A DNA stretch of 64,000 nucleotides from Bacteriovorax sp. BSW11_IV. GTDB taxonomy: Bacteria; Bdellovibrionota; Bacteriovoracia; Bacteriovoracales; Bacteriovoracaceae. This document shows positions 49,463 through 58,226 of the stretch, one piece after another; the stretch's first letter is position 1, and every line of letters starts with the position of its first letter. Where the stretch lies: contig NZ_AUNE01000052.1 in assembly GCF_000447755.1 (NCBI RefSeq), forward strand, positions 124,001 to 188,000, in the 5' to 3' direction. A program made the translations under genes and the position numbers. The notes beneath the pieces were generated by a model that saw only the letters and a program-made list of their open reading frames with translations, did not search any database and was not told where the DNA came from.

Positions 49463-50044
49463 AGTAATAGATTGAAGAATAAGTTTGAGTGAAAACTCAA
49501 CTTGTTCTTCAATTTCTTTTTCACCTGTCTGATAAAATTGCCCATCGATAATTAGAAGTGCAAGACCATGAAGTCCCGACCAAAAATGGCGGGCCGCCAT
49601 CTGAGGATCAACTTTTTTGAAAACTTTTTCGCTGATGCCTTTTTCAATGAGTTCAATTAAAAAAAGAAAGGCCTTATCTGCATACTCACAACTTCCTTCT
49701 TGGAGTTCACTCGAATAACGATAGAACATAGAGCGGTATTGCCCCTCTTCATCAATAGCAAATTGTACATAGGCGTGACCAACATTTAGAAGGTGCTTAT
49801 CGACTTTCTTGTGAACTGGAGCACTCGTTAGGGCATGGTGGAAACTCTCAAATGAGCGCGCAACAATTGCATTAATTAACATATCTTTGTTTTTGAAGTG
49901 GCGATAAAGTGACACATGACTGACGCCAAGACTCGTTGCCAATTCTCTTAATGAAAAATTGGGGTGCCCTTCTTTTTTTATATATTCAATGGCCAGGGTT
50001 AGAACGCTCTCTTTCAAGTCCCCGTGATGATAGGTATTTGTCAT
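49457..50044 (-). CDS. TetR-family repressor
   Basis: A 195-residue TetR regulator. The N-terminal HTH is MTNTYHHGDLKESVLTLAIE, FSLRELATSLGVSHVSLYRHFKNKDMLINA; the C-terminal ligand domain is of the TetR_C_13-like type (RHFWSGLHGLALLIIDGQFY). It is divergent from a flavodoxin-like quinone reductase with a 75-bp gap that holds four half-sites (50071-50109), so it most likely represses that gene and itself. The inducer is unknown, perhaps a quinone or an electrophile. Confidence 0.9.
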   Translation of the reverse strand: MTNTYHHGDLKESVLTLAIEYIKKEGHPNFSLRELATSLGVSHVSLYRHFKNKDMLINAIVARSFESFHHALTSAPVHKKVDKHLLNVGHAYVQFAIDEEGQYRSMFYRYSSELQEGSCEYADKAFLFLIELIEKGISEKVFKKVDPQMAARHFWSGLHGLALLIIDGQFYQTGEKEIEEQVEFSLKLILQSITL

Positions 50045-50070
50045 TTTTTTATCCTACAACATATTTTCAA

Positions 50071-50109
50071 TGTTTACAATGGTAACATTTATGTTACAGT
50101 TGGTAACAT
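50071..50109. promoter_or_regulatory. Multiple half-site operator between tetR and quinone reductase
   Basis: GTAACAT (50082), ATGTTAC (50091) and GTAACAT (50103) alternate in orientation, with TGTTTAC (50071) as a fourth imperfect half-site. The central pair forms the perfect 16-bp palindrome GTAACAT-TT-ATGTTAC. Spacings are 2, 5 and 4 bases. Confidence 0.75.
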
Positions 50110-50119
50110 TGGAGGAATA

Positions 50120-50704
50120 ATGAAAAATATCGTTGTCATCAATGGCCATTCAAAAGAGGGAAGCTTCAATGAGGCCATAGCAAATACATATGCCGATCAC
50201 AAAAGAACAATCGGTCATAGGGTTGAAACTCTTCATCTTTACAAGATGACATTTGATCCTGTTCTTAAAACGGAGTACAAAGAGGGAAATGCCAAGCAAC
50301 CCCTTGAAGAGGATCTAAAACGCGCATCAGAACTTATTCAAAACTCTGATCACCTTGTTTTTATTTATCCTGTTTGGTGGGGGAATATGCCCGCAATTTT
50401 AAAAGGCTTTATTGATCGCGTTTTTGTTCCTGGATTTGCCTTTCGCTATCATAAAGATTCACCTTTTTGGGATAAGCTTCTAAGTGGAAAATCGGCAACC
50501 GTGATTACGACTTCGGATTCACCAAATTTTTGGTTAAAACTTGTAAATTGGTCAGCGCCATCGCGGGTGCTGACAAAGTCCGTGCTCGAATTTTGCGGCA
50601 TCAAAACGAAGAAAGTTTTAAATTTTGCTGAAGTTCGAAAATCAACTCCCGCCTCTCGTGAAAAGTTTTTGAAGAAGGTGCAAACTCTCGATTCGCACCT
50701 CTAA
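50120..50704 (+). CDS. NAD(P)H:quinone reductase, flavodoxin-like fold (KefF/MdaB type)
   Basis: A 194-residue FMN/FAD enzyme that performs two-electron reduction of quinones. Features are KNIVVINGHSKEGSFNEAIA, HLYKMTFDPVLKTEYKEG, DHLVFIYPVWWGNMPAILKGFIDRVF, PGFAFRYHK and ATVITTSDSP. The ATG at 50120 has a perfect GGAGGA site; an in-frame earlier ATG lies inside the tetR gene and is not credible. It is controlled, by context, by the divergent TetR protein. Confidence 0.92.
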   Translation: MKNIVVINGHSKEGSFNEAIANTYADHKRTIGHRVETLHLYKMTFDPVLKTEYKEGNAKQPLEEDLKRASELIQNSDHLVFIYPVWWGNMPAILKGFIDRVFVPGFAFRYHKDSPFWDKLLSGKSATVITTSDSPNFWLKLVNWSAPSRVLTKSVLEFCGIKTKKVLNFAEVRKSTPASREKFLKKVQTLDSHL

Positions 50705-50712
50705 TTTTTGAC

Positions 50713-52446
50713 TTAAGCGTGTTGGATTGGGATTGAAAACTTAAATACCGATCCACCGTCTTCATTTGGTGTGGCCCAGATTTTTCCTTCGTGGGCCTCA
50801 ACAAAGTCAATGCAAAGATTGAGTCCCATTCCAATTGAATCTGGAGAAAGACGATTTTTCTTACTCTTCTCTTTCTCAAATAGTGAGTTCAAAAAGGCGT
50901 TAGAAACTCTATCGCCTTTATTTGAAATTGAGAAAATGGCCGTTCCATTTTCTTGTTTCGCTTCGATTTCAACATTACTATTTCGGGCCCCATGTTTAAT
51001 AGCATTAGATAGGAGATTTCTTGTAATAAGCGCCATAATATTTGGATCGGCGAGAATTTTAAAATTATTCTCAGTCTTATTCACGATATCAACTTCTCTA
51101 GAATGGCCTATTGGTCCAACTTCTTTAGTACATCTTTCGATCAAATCTAAAACAGAAAATTCTTCTTTGTGAATTTCAAGTGTCTTGTTTTGCCCTTTTA
51201 TCCAGTGGAGAAGATTGAAAAGAAAGTCTTTAGATACTAGGGAGGAGTAGCTCATGACACCCAAAGTTCTTTTAATTCTTTCTTTATCAAGTTCATCGAC
51301 TTTTTCAAATAGTTGAGTTGAAAGAGAGTTTAGACTATTAATATTTCCCAAAACGTCATGAGAAATAATTGAGAGTAGCTTATTTTTAAGCGCGATATAT
51401 TCTTCTAGTTCATTTGTTAAAACTTTCTCTTTTGTTGTATCAAGAAGAGTAATAATTTTTCCTTGATAACTATCCTTTTTCTTATTCACTAGATCATATT
51501 CAATTCTAAAATAACGGCATCGGTCGTGTTCAAGATGAGGGATGGTAATTGAAATATTATCGTTAATCTTGGCCACTTGTTCGTCGCTTAAAAAACTGAA
51601 GACTCTATCCAAATTGATCCCGGCCCTTATTTCATTATGACATAATTCCTTGGCCTGAGTGTTGAAGTTTTTTAGCGTATTATATTTATCAAAAACAAAA
51701 ATTGGATTCTTTGTATTTTCAAATGCAATATTGCGCGAGAGTAGATAGAGGTCTAAAAACTCAAACTTAAATAGGGCAAAACTCAGTCCTAGAGCAGAGG
51801 GTAGAAGAGTAACAGGAGTTAATTGTAACCAGCGATAGTTTTCATCAACAGTCATGGCATAGGTATCAGCAAAGATTGAAAAACCAGTACTAATGAGAAT
51901 AACAGTGGCCTGGCTACGGTATTTAAATGTTTTAGAAAAAACTAATTTAATAAAAAGAAAGAATAAACCTGTATATAGCAACAGATAAGTGTAAATGACA
52001 TGAAAGTAAAAAATGGGTCCGTCTTTATATTTAATGGTTGTTATTCCATGGATCGTGATGGTTTCAAAGTCATAACTGAAATAATCTCTTGTAAACGGTA
52101 GCCAGCATGTGATGGCAATGACAGCAGCTGGGGTAAGAATAATCGTCGTGAGAGTTTTAGTTAGTTTGATTTGTTCTTTGAAAAAAACGTGAATGAAAAT
52201 GAGGGCCCATAGGGGGCAGATAAAAGCAACGCCAATAAACTTGAAGCGAGTAAAGGCCACAAGTAAATCCATATCGTGAAGCTGGATAATATTGAGGGCA
52301 CTAAAGCACCAAATAAAATACCCAAGCAAGATAAAGAACAATGTCTTTGAACCACTATGTTTAAAGTGACTCGCAGTTCTTTGCATCAAGAGGGTGAAGG
52401 TACAAATTGAAATAATCAGTAAAAAATTTAGGATGATGTTTAGCAT
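50713..52446 (-). CDS. Sensor histidine kinase with N-terminal 7TM and PAS domains
   Basis: A 577-residue membrane kinase. About seven membrane helices in the first ~220 residues look like the HisKA-associated 7TM module (e.g. FILLGYFIWCFSALNII, IFYFHVIYTYLLLYTGLFFLF, LTPVTLLPSALGLSFALFKF). A PAS domain (NPIFVFDKYNTLKNFNTQA), the phosphoacceptor His in SIISHDVLGNINSLN, and an HATPase with NLLSNAIKHGARNS and GMGLNLCIDFVEAHEG follow. The G1 box is atypical (ISNKGDRV without DxG). There is no partner regulator beside it. It is convergent with the quinone reductase gene, with an 8-base gap. Confidence 0.9.
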   Translation of the reverse strand: MLNIILNFLLIISICTFTLLMQRTASHFKHSGSKTLFFILLGYFIWCFSALNIIQLHDMDLLVAFTRFKFIGVAFICPLWALIFIHVFFKEQIKLTKTLTTIILTPAAVIAITCWLPFTRDYFSYDFETITIHGITTIKYKDGPIFYFHVIYTYLLLYTGLFFLFIKLVFSKTFKYRSQATVILISTGFSIFADTYAMTVDENYRWLQLTPVTLLPSALGLSFALFKFEFLDLYLLSRNIAFENTKNPIFVFDKYNTLKNFNTQAKELCHNEIRAGINLDRVFSFLSDEQVAKINDNISITIPHLEHDRCRYFRIEYDLVNKKKDSYQGKIITLLDTTKEKVLTNELEEYIALKNKLLSIISHDVLGNINSLNSLSTQLFEKVDELDKERIKRTLGVMSYSSLVSKDFLFNLLHWIKGQNKTLEIHKEEFSVLDLIERCTKEVGPIGHSREVDIVNKTENNFKILADPNIMALITRNLLSNAIKHGARNSNVEIEAKQENGTAIFSISNKGDRVSNAFLNSLFEKEKSKKNRLSPDSIGMGLNLCIDFVEAHEGKIWATPNEDGGSVFKFSIPIQHA

Positions 52447-52481
52447 GGAAAAATTCTATGGGGAAAGTTTCCAATCATCAA

Positions 52482-52506
52482 TAAAAAACCCCTCCTTGCG
52501 GAGGGG
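52482..52506 (-). terminator. Intrinsic terminator of htpG
   Basis: On the minus strand CCCCTCC / GGAGGGG with a 4-base loop (stem 52489-52506), followed by TTTTTTATT. It lies 65-90 bases after the htpG stop. Confidence 0.88.
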
Positions 52507-52570
52507 CGGTCAAGACACCTAAGTGTATAAGTGTTTGCGTTGAAAAAAAACCAGAAGGATGCCCTGACGC

Positions 52571-54466
52571 TTATTGTAATGCAATTGATGTGAGTTCTTG
52601 CATGAGGGACTGAGTTCTTTCGATAAACAGATCTTTTTGCTCTGCTTTCAGACCTTCAGAAGAAATCGTTGCCATATCTTCTACGTGTTTACATAATTTT
52701 TCAACCAGTGCTTCATTTTTTCCGGATTCATGTATTTTCAATGCGTTACGCACAAGAGGATTCAAGGGGTTAACGACTAAAGTCTTTTTAATAGGAAAAC
52801 TCATGCCTCCACCCATACTCTGGGCCATTTTTGAAAAGCGCTTCATTTGCTCATCTACCTTGAAATAGGCCGGAGAGTGTGAGTTCTTAATCTTGGCAAT
52901 TTCGATCTCTGTATCGTCCATTTTGGCCTCCTCTCCCTCTTTTTTAGGAGCAAGGATGCTAATGAAAAGATCTTTGATTTTCATATCCTCTTCATTTGTA
53001 TTTTCGCTTTCAAGAATATTGGCAATTTCAGCATCAACACTCGTGAATTGAACGTTGTGCTCTCCAACTTTCTTCGTTTCTGCATGTTGCATAAAATGTG
53101 GATCAATATGGTCGTCTACTTCTAGAGTTTGCACACCAACACTTAGCAGCTCTTTTCTAAGTGAGTTGTCTGATTTTTCTTTTTCAAAGTAGATAACTTT
53201 ATCACCAAGCTTTTCTTTGTATTCGGCCGGAATTGATTCTTTATATTCTGTCAAAGTCATGAACTTACCAGCACTATTTTTGAAAAGAACACGCTCTCTC
53301 ATAAGTTCATCAAATTTAGGATCTGACACACATCCGTATTTTATAAATAGATGAATGTCTTCCCAAATCTCTTCGTAGCGAGGACGATCTTTTATCCATA
53401 ATTTTTTAAGGGCCTCGGCCACTTTTTTTACAATATAGTTTGAGATCTTAGAAATATTTGGATCACCTTGCAGTGAAGATCTAGAAACATTTAGAGGAAT
53501 ATCAACAGAGTCTACAGTTCCTTTGAGAAGGCCTAGGAAATCTGGCATGATATTTTTTACGTTATCAGAAACGAAAACCTGCTTACAGTAAAGACGGATA
53601 TTTCTATCTGTCATTGGTTTCGTAGGATTAAATTTCGGGAAGAAAAGCACACCATCAAGAGTGAATGGGTGGTCTACTTTTAAATGAATCCAAAATAAAG
53701 GATCACCATCCATAGGGAACATTTTTTGATAGAAGTTTTTATAGTCTTCATCTTTAAGTTCACTTGGGTCTTTTTTCCAAATTGGGTTTGTATCGTTGAT
53801 TTGTTGTTGTGTTAGCTCTTTACCTTCTTCTAGTTTTTCGTTCACATTGATGAGAACAATAGGGTAAGGCATAAAATCGCAATGATTTTTAAGAGTCGTA
53901 GAAAGTTTAAATTCACTTAAAAATTCTTTTGAATCTTCTGCAATATGTAGAGTAATTGTAGTTCCTACATCCGTTTTAGATGACTCGGTAAATGTGTAGT
54001 CTGTATCACCTTCACAAATCCATTTTGTTGCTTTTGCTCCATCTTCCATAGAAAGTGAGTCAACTTCAACTTTGTTGGCCACCATAAAGGCAGAGTAAAA
54101 TCCAAGACCGAATTTTCCAATGATGTCGTTATTTTTCTCACCATTTTGTTCCATCTTTTTAACAAATTCTTCGGCACCAGAGAAGGCCAGTTGGGCGATA
54201 TATTTTTCAACCTCTGATTCAGTCATACCAAGACCGTTATCAGTGATCGTAATTGTATTTAATTTGTCATCGACTTTGATTTCTACACGTCCGGCCGGAA
54301 CTTCTACGTTTCTAGTTCTTCCTAGAGTGCTTCTTTTTGTAATGGCGTCAGTGGCGTTGGCCACAAGCTCGCGAATGAAAATATCGTGCTCTGAGTAAAG
54401 CCATTTTTTAATAATGGGAAAAATGTCAGCCGTTTGAACGGAAATACTTCCTTTTCTTTCGCTCAT
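52571..54466 (-). CDS. htpG: Molecular chaperone HtpG (Hsp90)
   Basis: ATP-dependent cytosolic Hsp90, 631 residues. N-terminal ATP domain: WLYSEHDIFIRELVANATDA, TITDNGLGMTESEVEKYIA, NDIIGKFGLGFYSAFMVA, DVGTTITLHI. Middle domain: DGDPLFWIHLKVDHPF, GVLFFPKFNPTK, LYCKQVFVSDN, GTVDSVDIPLNVSRSSLQ with the catalytic-loop Arg. The C-terminal dimerisation region carries the NPLNPLVRNALKIHE stretch. I chose ATG 54466 with GGAG 8 bases upstream; TTG at 54472 only adds two residues. It is expressed from a sigma-32-like promoter. Confidence 0.97.
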   Translation of the reverse strand: MSERKGSISVQTADIFPIIKKWLYSEHDIFIRELVANATDAITKRSTLGRTRNVEVPAGRVEIKVDDKLNTITITDNGLGMTESEVEKYIAQLAFSGAEEFVKKMEQNGEKNNDIIGKFGLGFYSAFMVANKVEVDSLSMEDGAKATKWICEGDTDYTFTESSKTDVGTTITLHIAEDSKEFLSEFKLSTTLKNHCDFMPYPIVLINVNEKLEEGKELTQQQINDTNPIWKKDPSELKDEDYKNFYQKMFPMDGDPLFWIHLKVDHPFTLDGVLFFPKFNPTKPMTDRNIRLYCKQVFVSDNVKNIMPDFLGLLKGTVDSVDIPLNVSRSSLQGDPNISKISNYIVKKVAEALKKLWIKDRPRYEEIWEDIHLFIKYGCVSDPKFDELMRERVLFKNSAGKFMTLTEYKESIPAEYKEKLGDKVIYFEKEKSDNSLRKELLSVGVQTLEVDDHIDPHFMQHAETKKVGEHNVQFTSVDAEIANILESENTNEEDMKIKDLFISILAPKKEGEEAKMDDTEIEIAKIKNSHSPAYFKVDEQMKRFSKMAQSMGGGMSFPIKKTLVVNPLNPLVRNALKIHESGKNEALVEKLCKHVEDMATISSEGLKAEQKDLFIERTQSLMQELTSIALQ

Positions 54467-54503
54467 AGTCAAAAACTCCTTCTTTAAATTAAACTCCCAT
54501 TAA

Positions 54504-54531
54504 CTATGGGGCCATTTTCTCCAACGTCAAG
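54504..54531 (-). promoter_or_regulatory. Sigma-32-like heat-shock promoter of htpG
   Basis: On the minus strand CTTGAC, 14-base spacer, CCCCATAG. This fits the RpoH consensus CTTGAA-N(13-15)-CCCCATNT with two mismatches. Predicted transcription start is about 30 bases before the start codon. Confidence 0.8.
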
Positions 54532-54622
54532 GTTCAAACCATGGACGAATTTAATTTTTTTGGCTAAATATAAGAAATTCCAATTATAATAAGGAAAAAT
54601 CCTTAAAGGCAGGAGCGACGAC

Positions 54623-55156
54623 ATGACGCCAAATAATCCTTTCCCAAATAAAGATGATGTCATCATTATTACAACTGGGGGAACAATTGAGAAAACTTAC
54701 GATGAAGTTGAGGGTTCACTCTTAAATCGTGAGTCGGTTGTAAAGCAAATGATTCTTTCGCGCCTACGCTTACCTTATACGCATTTAAATGTTTTTACGA
54801 TTATCAATAAGGACTCATTGGATTTCACTGATGCTGATCGTTTGCTCTTATTAAATACGCTTAAGGCCCAATCTCAGATGGGGCTACCAATTGTTGTACT
54901 CCATGGAACTGATACAATGAGTGTCAGCGCTGAATACGTTCAACAAGAAATGACTGATCTCAATGTTCCAATCGTATTCACAGGGGCCATGAGACCAATG
55001 GGTTTCGAAAATAGCGATGCCACTCAAAATGTTACTGAGGCCATGCTGGCCGCAAAATTATTGGGGCCTGGAATTTATATTAGTTTTCACAACAGAATTT
55101 TCACTGTGCCAGGTGTGAGAAAGAATAAACTTACTCGTACATTTGAAACATTTTAG
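54623..55156 (+). CDS. Half-length asparaginase N-domain protein
   Basis: A 177-residue protein equal to the N-terminal domain of L-asparaginase: VIIITTGGTIEKTYDEVEG with the nucleophile-region Thr, VVLHGTDTMSVSAEYVQQ with the Thr-Asp pair, IVFTGAMRPMGFENSDATQN with the supporting Lys position changed. The second domain (~150 residues) is absent: the stop is clean and the next gene is unrelated. Stand-alone N-domains of this kind occur in several bacteria. Activity is uncertain, since full-length enzymes complete the site with the C-domain of a neighbour subunit. It is close to the next gene (9 bases). Confidence 0.83.
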   Translation: MTPNNPFPNKDDVIIITTGGTIEKTYDEVEGSLLNRESVVKQMILSRLRLPYTHLNVFTIINKDSLDFTDADRLLLLNTLKAQSQMGLPIVVLHGTDTMSVSAEYVQQEMTDLNVPIVFTGAMRPMGFENSDATQNVTEAMLAAKLLGPGIYISFHNRIFTVPGVRKNKLTRTFETF

Positions 55157-55165
55157 GAAATTGCA

Positions 55166-55819
55166 ATGCTTGTAAAAGACACAATCAACTTATTTAAAAA
55201 ATCATTTGTGTCTTTACTTCCCATTTATATTTTCATGCTAATCTTGAAACCTTTTGGCGTCTATTTGAGATTATTTCTTGGTGATAATCAAATTGCATAC
55301 CTAGTCAGTGATGGTGTGACTTCTTTACTAGTGGGGCTATTAAATATTTTTATTATTCTCTCACTTTTGGCCAATGATAAAGGAGAGAAGCATTCATTTT
55401 TCTCTCTGCTTGTTAATAAAAAATGGTCAGTCATTGATTACTTCTTCACTGTAGTTAAATTTGTCATTCTCCTAATTGCAGGCTTTTGCTTACTCGTTAT
55501 TCCTGGACTTCTGGTGGGATTTTATTATTCCTTTGGTCCAATGGTGTCACTTGTTTATGAAAATGAAGAAAGTGTTTTTAAAAGATCGGCCGCTATTGTT
55601 AAGGCCAATTTAAAACCTGTCATTATTTTATATGTGCTGATATCTGTTTATGGAATGGGAAGTGAATTTATCTTGCTACCAAGTTTGAAAGCGACGCCAC
55701 TGTATGAAATGATTTTTTGTGCTTTCGATGTCATTCCTTCAGTGATCTTATTATTGATGAGTTTTTTGATAGTAAAACGTGAAAGTCTTGAGGACACTAG
55801 AACTTCTGATGAAGTCTAG
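55166..55819 (+). CDS. Polytopic membrane protein of unknown function
   Basis: A 217-residue protein with five or six membrane helices (SFVSLLPIYIFMLIL, VSDGVTSLLVGLLNIFIILSLL, DYFFTVVKFVILLIAGFCLLVI, KPVIILYVLISVYGMGS, FDVIPSVILLLMSFLIV). A conserved-looking PGLLVGFYYSFGPMVSLVYENEE followed by FKRSAAIVKAN resembles the YciC/DUF975-type fold where a motif of this kind lies between helices. No firm function. It is probably co-transcribed with the asparaginase-like gene. Confidence 0.6.
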   Translation: MLVKDTINLFKKSFVSLLPIYIFMLILKPFGVYLRLFLGDNQIAYLVSDGVTSLLVGLLNIFIILSLLANDKGEKHSFFSLLVNKKWSVIDYFFTVVKFVILLIAGFCLLVIPGLLVGFYYSFGPMVSLVYENEESVFKRSAAIVKANLKPVIILYVLISVYGMGSEFILLPSLKATPLYEMIFCAFDVIPSVILLLMSFLIVKRESLEDTRTSDEV

Positions 55820-55823
55820 TGTC
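55793..55823 (+). terminator. Hairpin overlapping the end of the membrane protein gene
   Basis: GACACTAG-A-ACTTC / GAAGTCTAGTGTC (13 bp with one bulge) around TGAT, then CTCAATATATTTTT. It includes the stop codon and lies between convergent genes. Confidence 0.65.
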
Positions 55824-55840
55824 TCAATATATTTTTAAGA

Positions 55841-56137
55841 CTAATCTAGAAAAGTCGTCTTTCCATCATTCACAACAATTCCTGAGAAATCATCGCCTGA
55901 TTCAAATGAACAAGAGTAGCTACCTGTAATTTCAGTGCTCTCGATTTCACCTTTTGAAAGTGGACACATAATGTGCTCATTCACTTGCCAAAGACTTACT
56001 CTAAGAGCGCATTCACCATTTTCATCAATAGTTTTAGAAATAACTTTACCAATGACTTGGGCCTCGTACTGTTTGCAAGAAAAGGCCTGAGTTTGAGTCA
56101 TAGCTGCAAAAGCGATTAAAACAAATAGAGTTTTCAT
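55841..56137 (-). CDS. Small exported protein of unknown function
   Basis: A 98-residue product with signal MKTLFVLIAFAAMTQTQA. The mature part has four Cys (SCKQYEAQ, GECALRV, IMCPLSKG, YSCSFESG) and alternating beta-type residues, so a small disulfide-bonded beta domain is plausible. No family is recognised. It is divergent from the first fibre gene with a 196-bp gap. Confidence 0.6.
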   Translation of the reverse strand: MKTLFVLIAFAAMTQTQAFSCKQYEAQVIGKVISKTIDENGECALRVSLWQVNEHIMCPLSKGEIESTEITGSYSCSFESGDDFSGIVVNDGKTTFLD

Positions 56138-56276
56138 AGGTATCCTTCGTGTGGGTTAAATTTAGGCGCATAGTAATATTCAAAAGAGGGCCTGTAAACA
56201 AATTGGGAATTAAGATTTCGTTAGATATTGTCAAAAATAAGGAATAAGTCACCTAAGTTACATAAATTTATAGCTG

Positions 56277-56299
56277 AGTGTTTATGTTTTCTAAACACT
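56277..56299. promoter_or_regulatory. Inverted repeat upstream of fibre gene 1
   Basis: AGTGTTTA-N7-TAAACACT, perfect over 8 bp, 35 bases before the start codon. The half-site TAAACACT recurs at 58121-58128 before fibre gene 2. It may be an operator or a 5'-UTR hairpin. Confidence 0.5.
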
Positions 56300-56333
56300 G
56301 TCCGAATAGTCACGCGAGTAGGGGGAGGGTGTG

Positions 56334-58076
56334 ATGAAAGCAATATATTTTGTTGTTCTTATTGGTTTATTAGCTTCATGCGTAGTTGGCAATAGTCATA
56401 TTGATGTTTCTGAAATTCATGATGATACACGAGGTGGAAGCTCGCAAATAGGTCGTGCGCAAGTGAGTTCTGTTGCAATTTCAAATAATCAATTGATCGT
56501 CCAAGGAAAATCATTTTTGCCTGTTCAGAAAATTTCCATTACGGGTGATGGTTTTTCAGAAGACTTTTCAATTGAATCCATTACTGAAAATAAAATTGTG
56601 GCCAATGGACTTCAAAATATTTCTTTTAAAGTGGGTTCAATTTTTAATTTAGTCATTAGTGATTCAAACGGATCTGCCTCTTTTTCGGTAACTTTTGAAT
56701 TACAAAATGGAGCAATTGTTGATGCTCATATCAGTGGTACTGCTAATATATCACAATCAAAAATTCAAAATCTAACAACGGACTTAGCTTCGAAATTAAA
56801 TATTGCAGATATTGATATTGACCCTGCATTGGCCGCAAATAGTGACACTAAAGTAAGTTCTCAAAAAGCGGTTAAAGCTTTTGTGGCCAATGAAATAGAT
56901 GCCAATGGCAAATGGGGAAAATCTGGAAGTGATATTTATTTTAATAATGGCAGTGTGGGGATTGGGACGAGCTCTCCCTCTAAGAGACTCGAGGTTTATG
57001 GAACAAGTCAGAGTACATCAACCGTAAGTATTACAAGAAATAGCGACAGCAATTTTGGAAGCTATTTAGAATTCTCAAAATCAAGAGTTGATGGTCTTGG
57101 TGTTAGTGGAGATCGAATTGGTGAAATTAAATTCATTGCACCTGATAGTGCGGGGTCATCATTAACCTATTCAAGAATTTATACGAAATCTACTTCGGCA
57201 ACAAGTGGTAATGCCTCTGGGGATATTTCATTTCAAACCTTGCAATCAGGTGTAGAAAGTACAGCACTTCTTATTTCGGATTATATTTATGCGAATAGAA
57301 GTTTACAGCTTGAGGGAAGCCAAACTGTTTTAATGAGAAATAGTAACAGTTCTTCAGGACATGGGATGAATTTTTATAAGAGAAGATCTTCAGGAGCAGT
57401 TCAATCGGGAGATAATCTCGCATGGATTTCAGCGCAGGGGCATGATGGAACAAATTGGGGATCATACTCAAGTGCAATAAGTTTTCGTGCAACTGAAAGT
57501 CAAACGGCTTCTGCGGCCGGAAGTCAAATTCAATTTCAAACAACTCAAAATGGGACGACTTCGCCCTTTATTCGCATGACTGTTCATCACGATGGGAATG
57601 TTGGAATAGGAACAACTGCGCCATCGCATCTTTTACATGTCAATGGCGTGGCCCGCTCGACCCAAGCGAGCTTTGATACTTCTTCTGATCGAAGAGTGAA
57701 GGATAATATTCGTGATGTTCAAAACGGACTTGAGATGATTATGAAACTTCGTCCAGTTCGTTATGAATATATTAAAGAATATGTAAGTCGTAGCAGGGAA
57801 CTTGCAGGTGTTAAGACAGGATTTGTCGCCCAAGAAGTAGCACTGGTTGACCCTACAATGGTAAAGAAAATTGTAGAGAAATACAGTGACAAAGTTATTG
57901 AGGATTTCAATGTTTTAAATACGGCCAATATGATTCCTTTACTTGTTTCTGCCACTCAAGAACAAGAAAGAGAAATCTCTTCATTGAGAAATATGAATGA
58001 GAAATTGGAGAGTAAAGTAAATCAAATGAAAGAAGTTTTATGCGAAATAAAACCGAGTGCTTCTCTTTGTCATTAG
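56334..58076 (+). CDS. Lipoprotein-anchored tail-fibre-like protein with S74 chaperone domain (fibre 1, MAT-like)
   Basis: A 580-residue surface fibre. The lipobox LLASC is followed by a beta-domain (~40-125) shared with the second fibre, a phage-fibre DTKVSSQKAVKAFV segment, two SVGIGT / NVGIGT shaft turns, and a C-terminal intramolecular chaperone (peptidase S74) starting SSDRRVKDNI, with GFVAQEV inside and a coiled coil at the end. The Ser and Lys of the self-cleavage dyad are present. Bdellovibrio MAT proteins have this plan and recognise prey surfaces; this role is inferred here. The start is ATG 56334 with GGGGGAGG 5 bases upstream. Confidence 0.85.
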   Translation: MKAIYFVVLIGLLASCVVGNSHIDVSEIHDDTRGGSSQIGRAQVSSVAISNNQLIVQGKSFLPVQKISITGDGFSEDFSIESITENKIVANGLQNISFKVGSIFNLVISDSNGSASFSVTFELQNGAIVDAHISGTANISQSKIQNLTTDLASKLNIADIDIDPALAANSDTKVSSQKAVKAFVANEIDANGKWGKSGSDIYFNNGSVGIGTSSPSKRLEVYGTSQSTSTVSITRNSDSNFGSYLEFSKSRVDGLGVSGDRIGEIKFIAPDSAGSSLTYSRIYTKSTSATSGNASGDISFQTLQSGVESTALLISDYIYANRSLQLEGSQTVLMRNSNSSSGHGMNFYKRRSSGAVQSGDNLAWISAQGHDGTNWGSYSSAISFRATESQTASAAGSQIQFQTTQNGTTSPFIRMTVHHDGNVGIGTTAPSHLLHVNGVARSTQASFDTSSDRRVKDNIRDVQNGLEMIMKLRPVRYEYIKEYVSRSRELAGVKTGFVAQEVALVDPTMVKKIVEKYSDKVIEDFNVLNTANMIPLLVSATQEQEREISSLRNMNEKLESKVNQMKEVLCEIKPSASLCH

Positions 58077-58226
58077 GCCATGCAGGTAAAGATGCCATCG
58101 GACAGAGGCGAATTTTAAACACTTAAGTCCTTTACTCGGGCATAAGTTGCCTAAATAACGATCTTTTATTTGGAAAACTTAGAGCTAAGTTAAAATTTCC
58201 GAAGAGAATGTGAGGAGTTATATTAG

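Noticed and set aside
54623-55156. Frameshifted full-length asparaginase
   Set aside because: No remnant of the C-terminal domain is found in any frame downstream; a membrane protein gene starts 9 bases after the stop.
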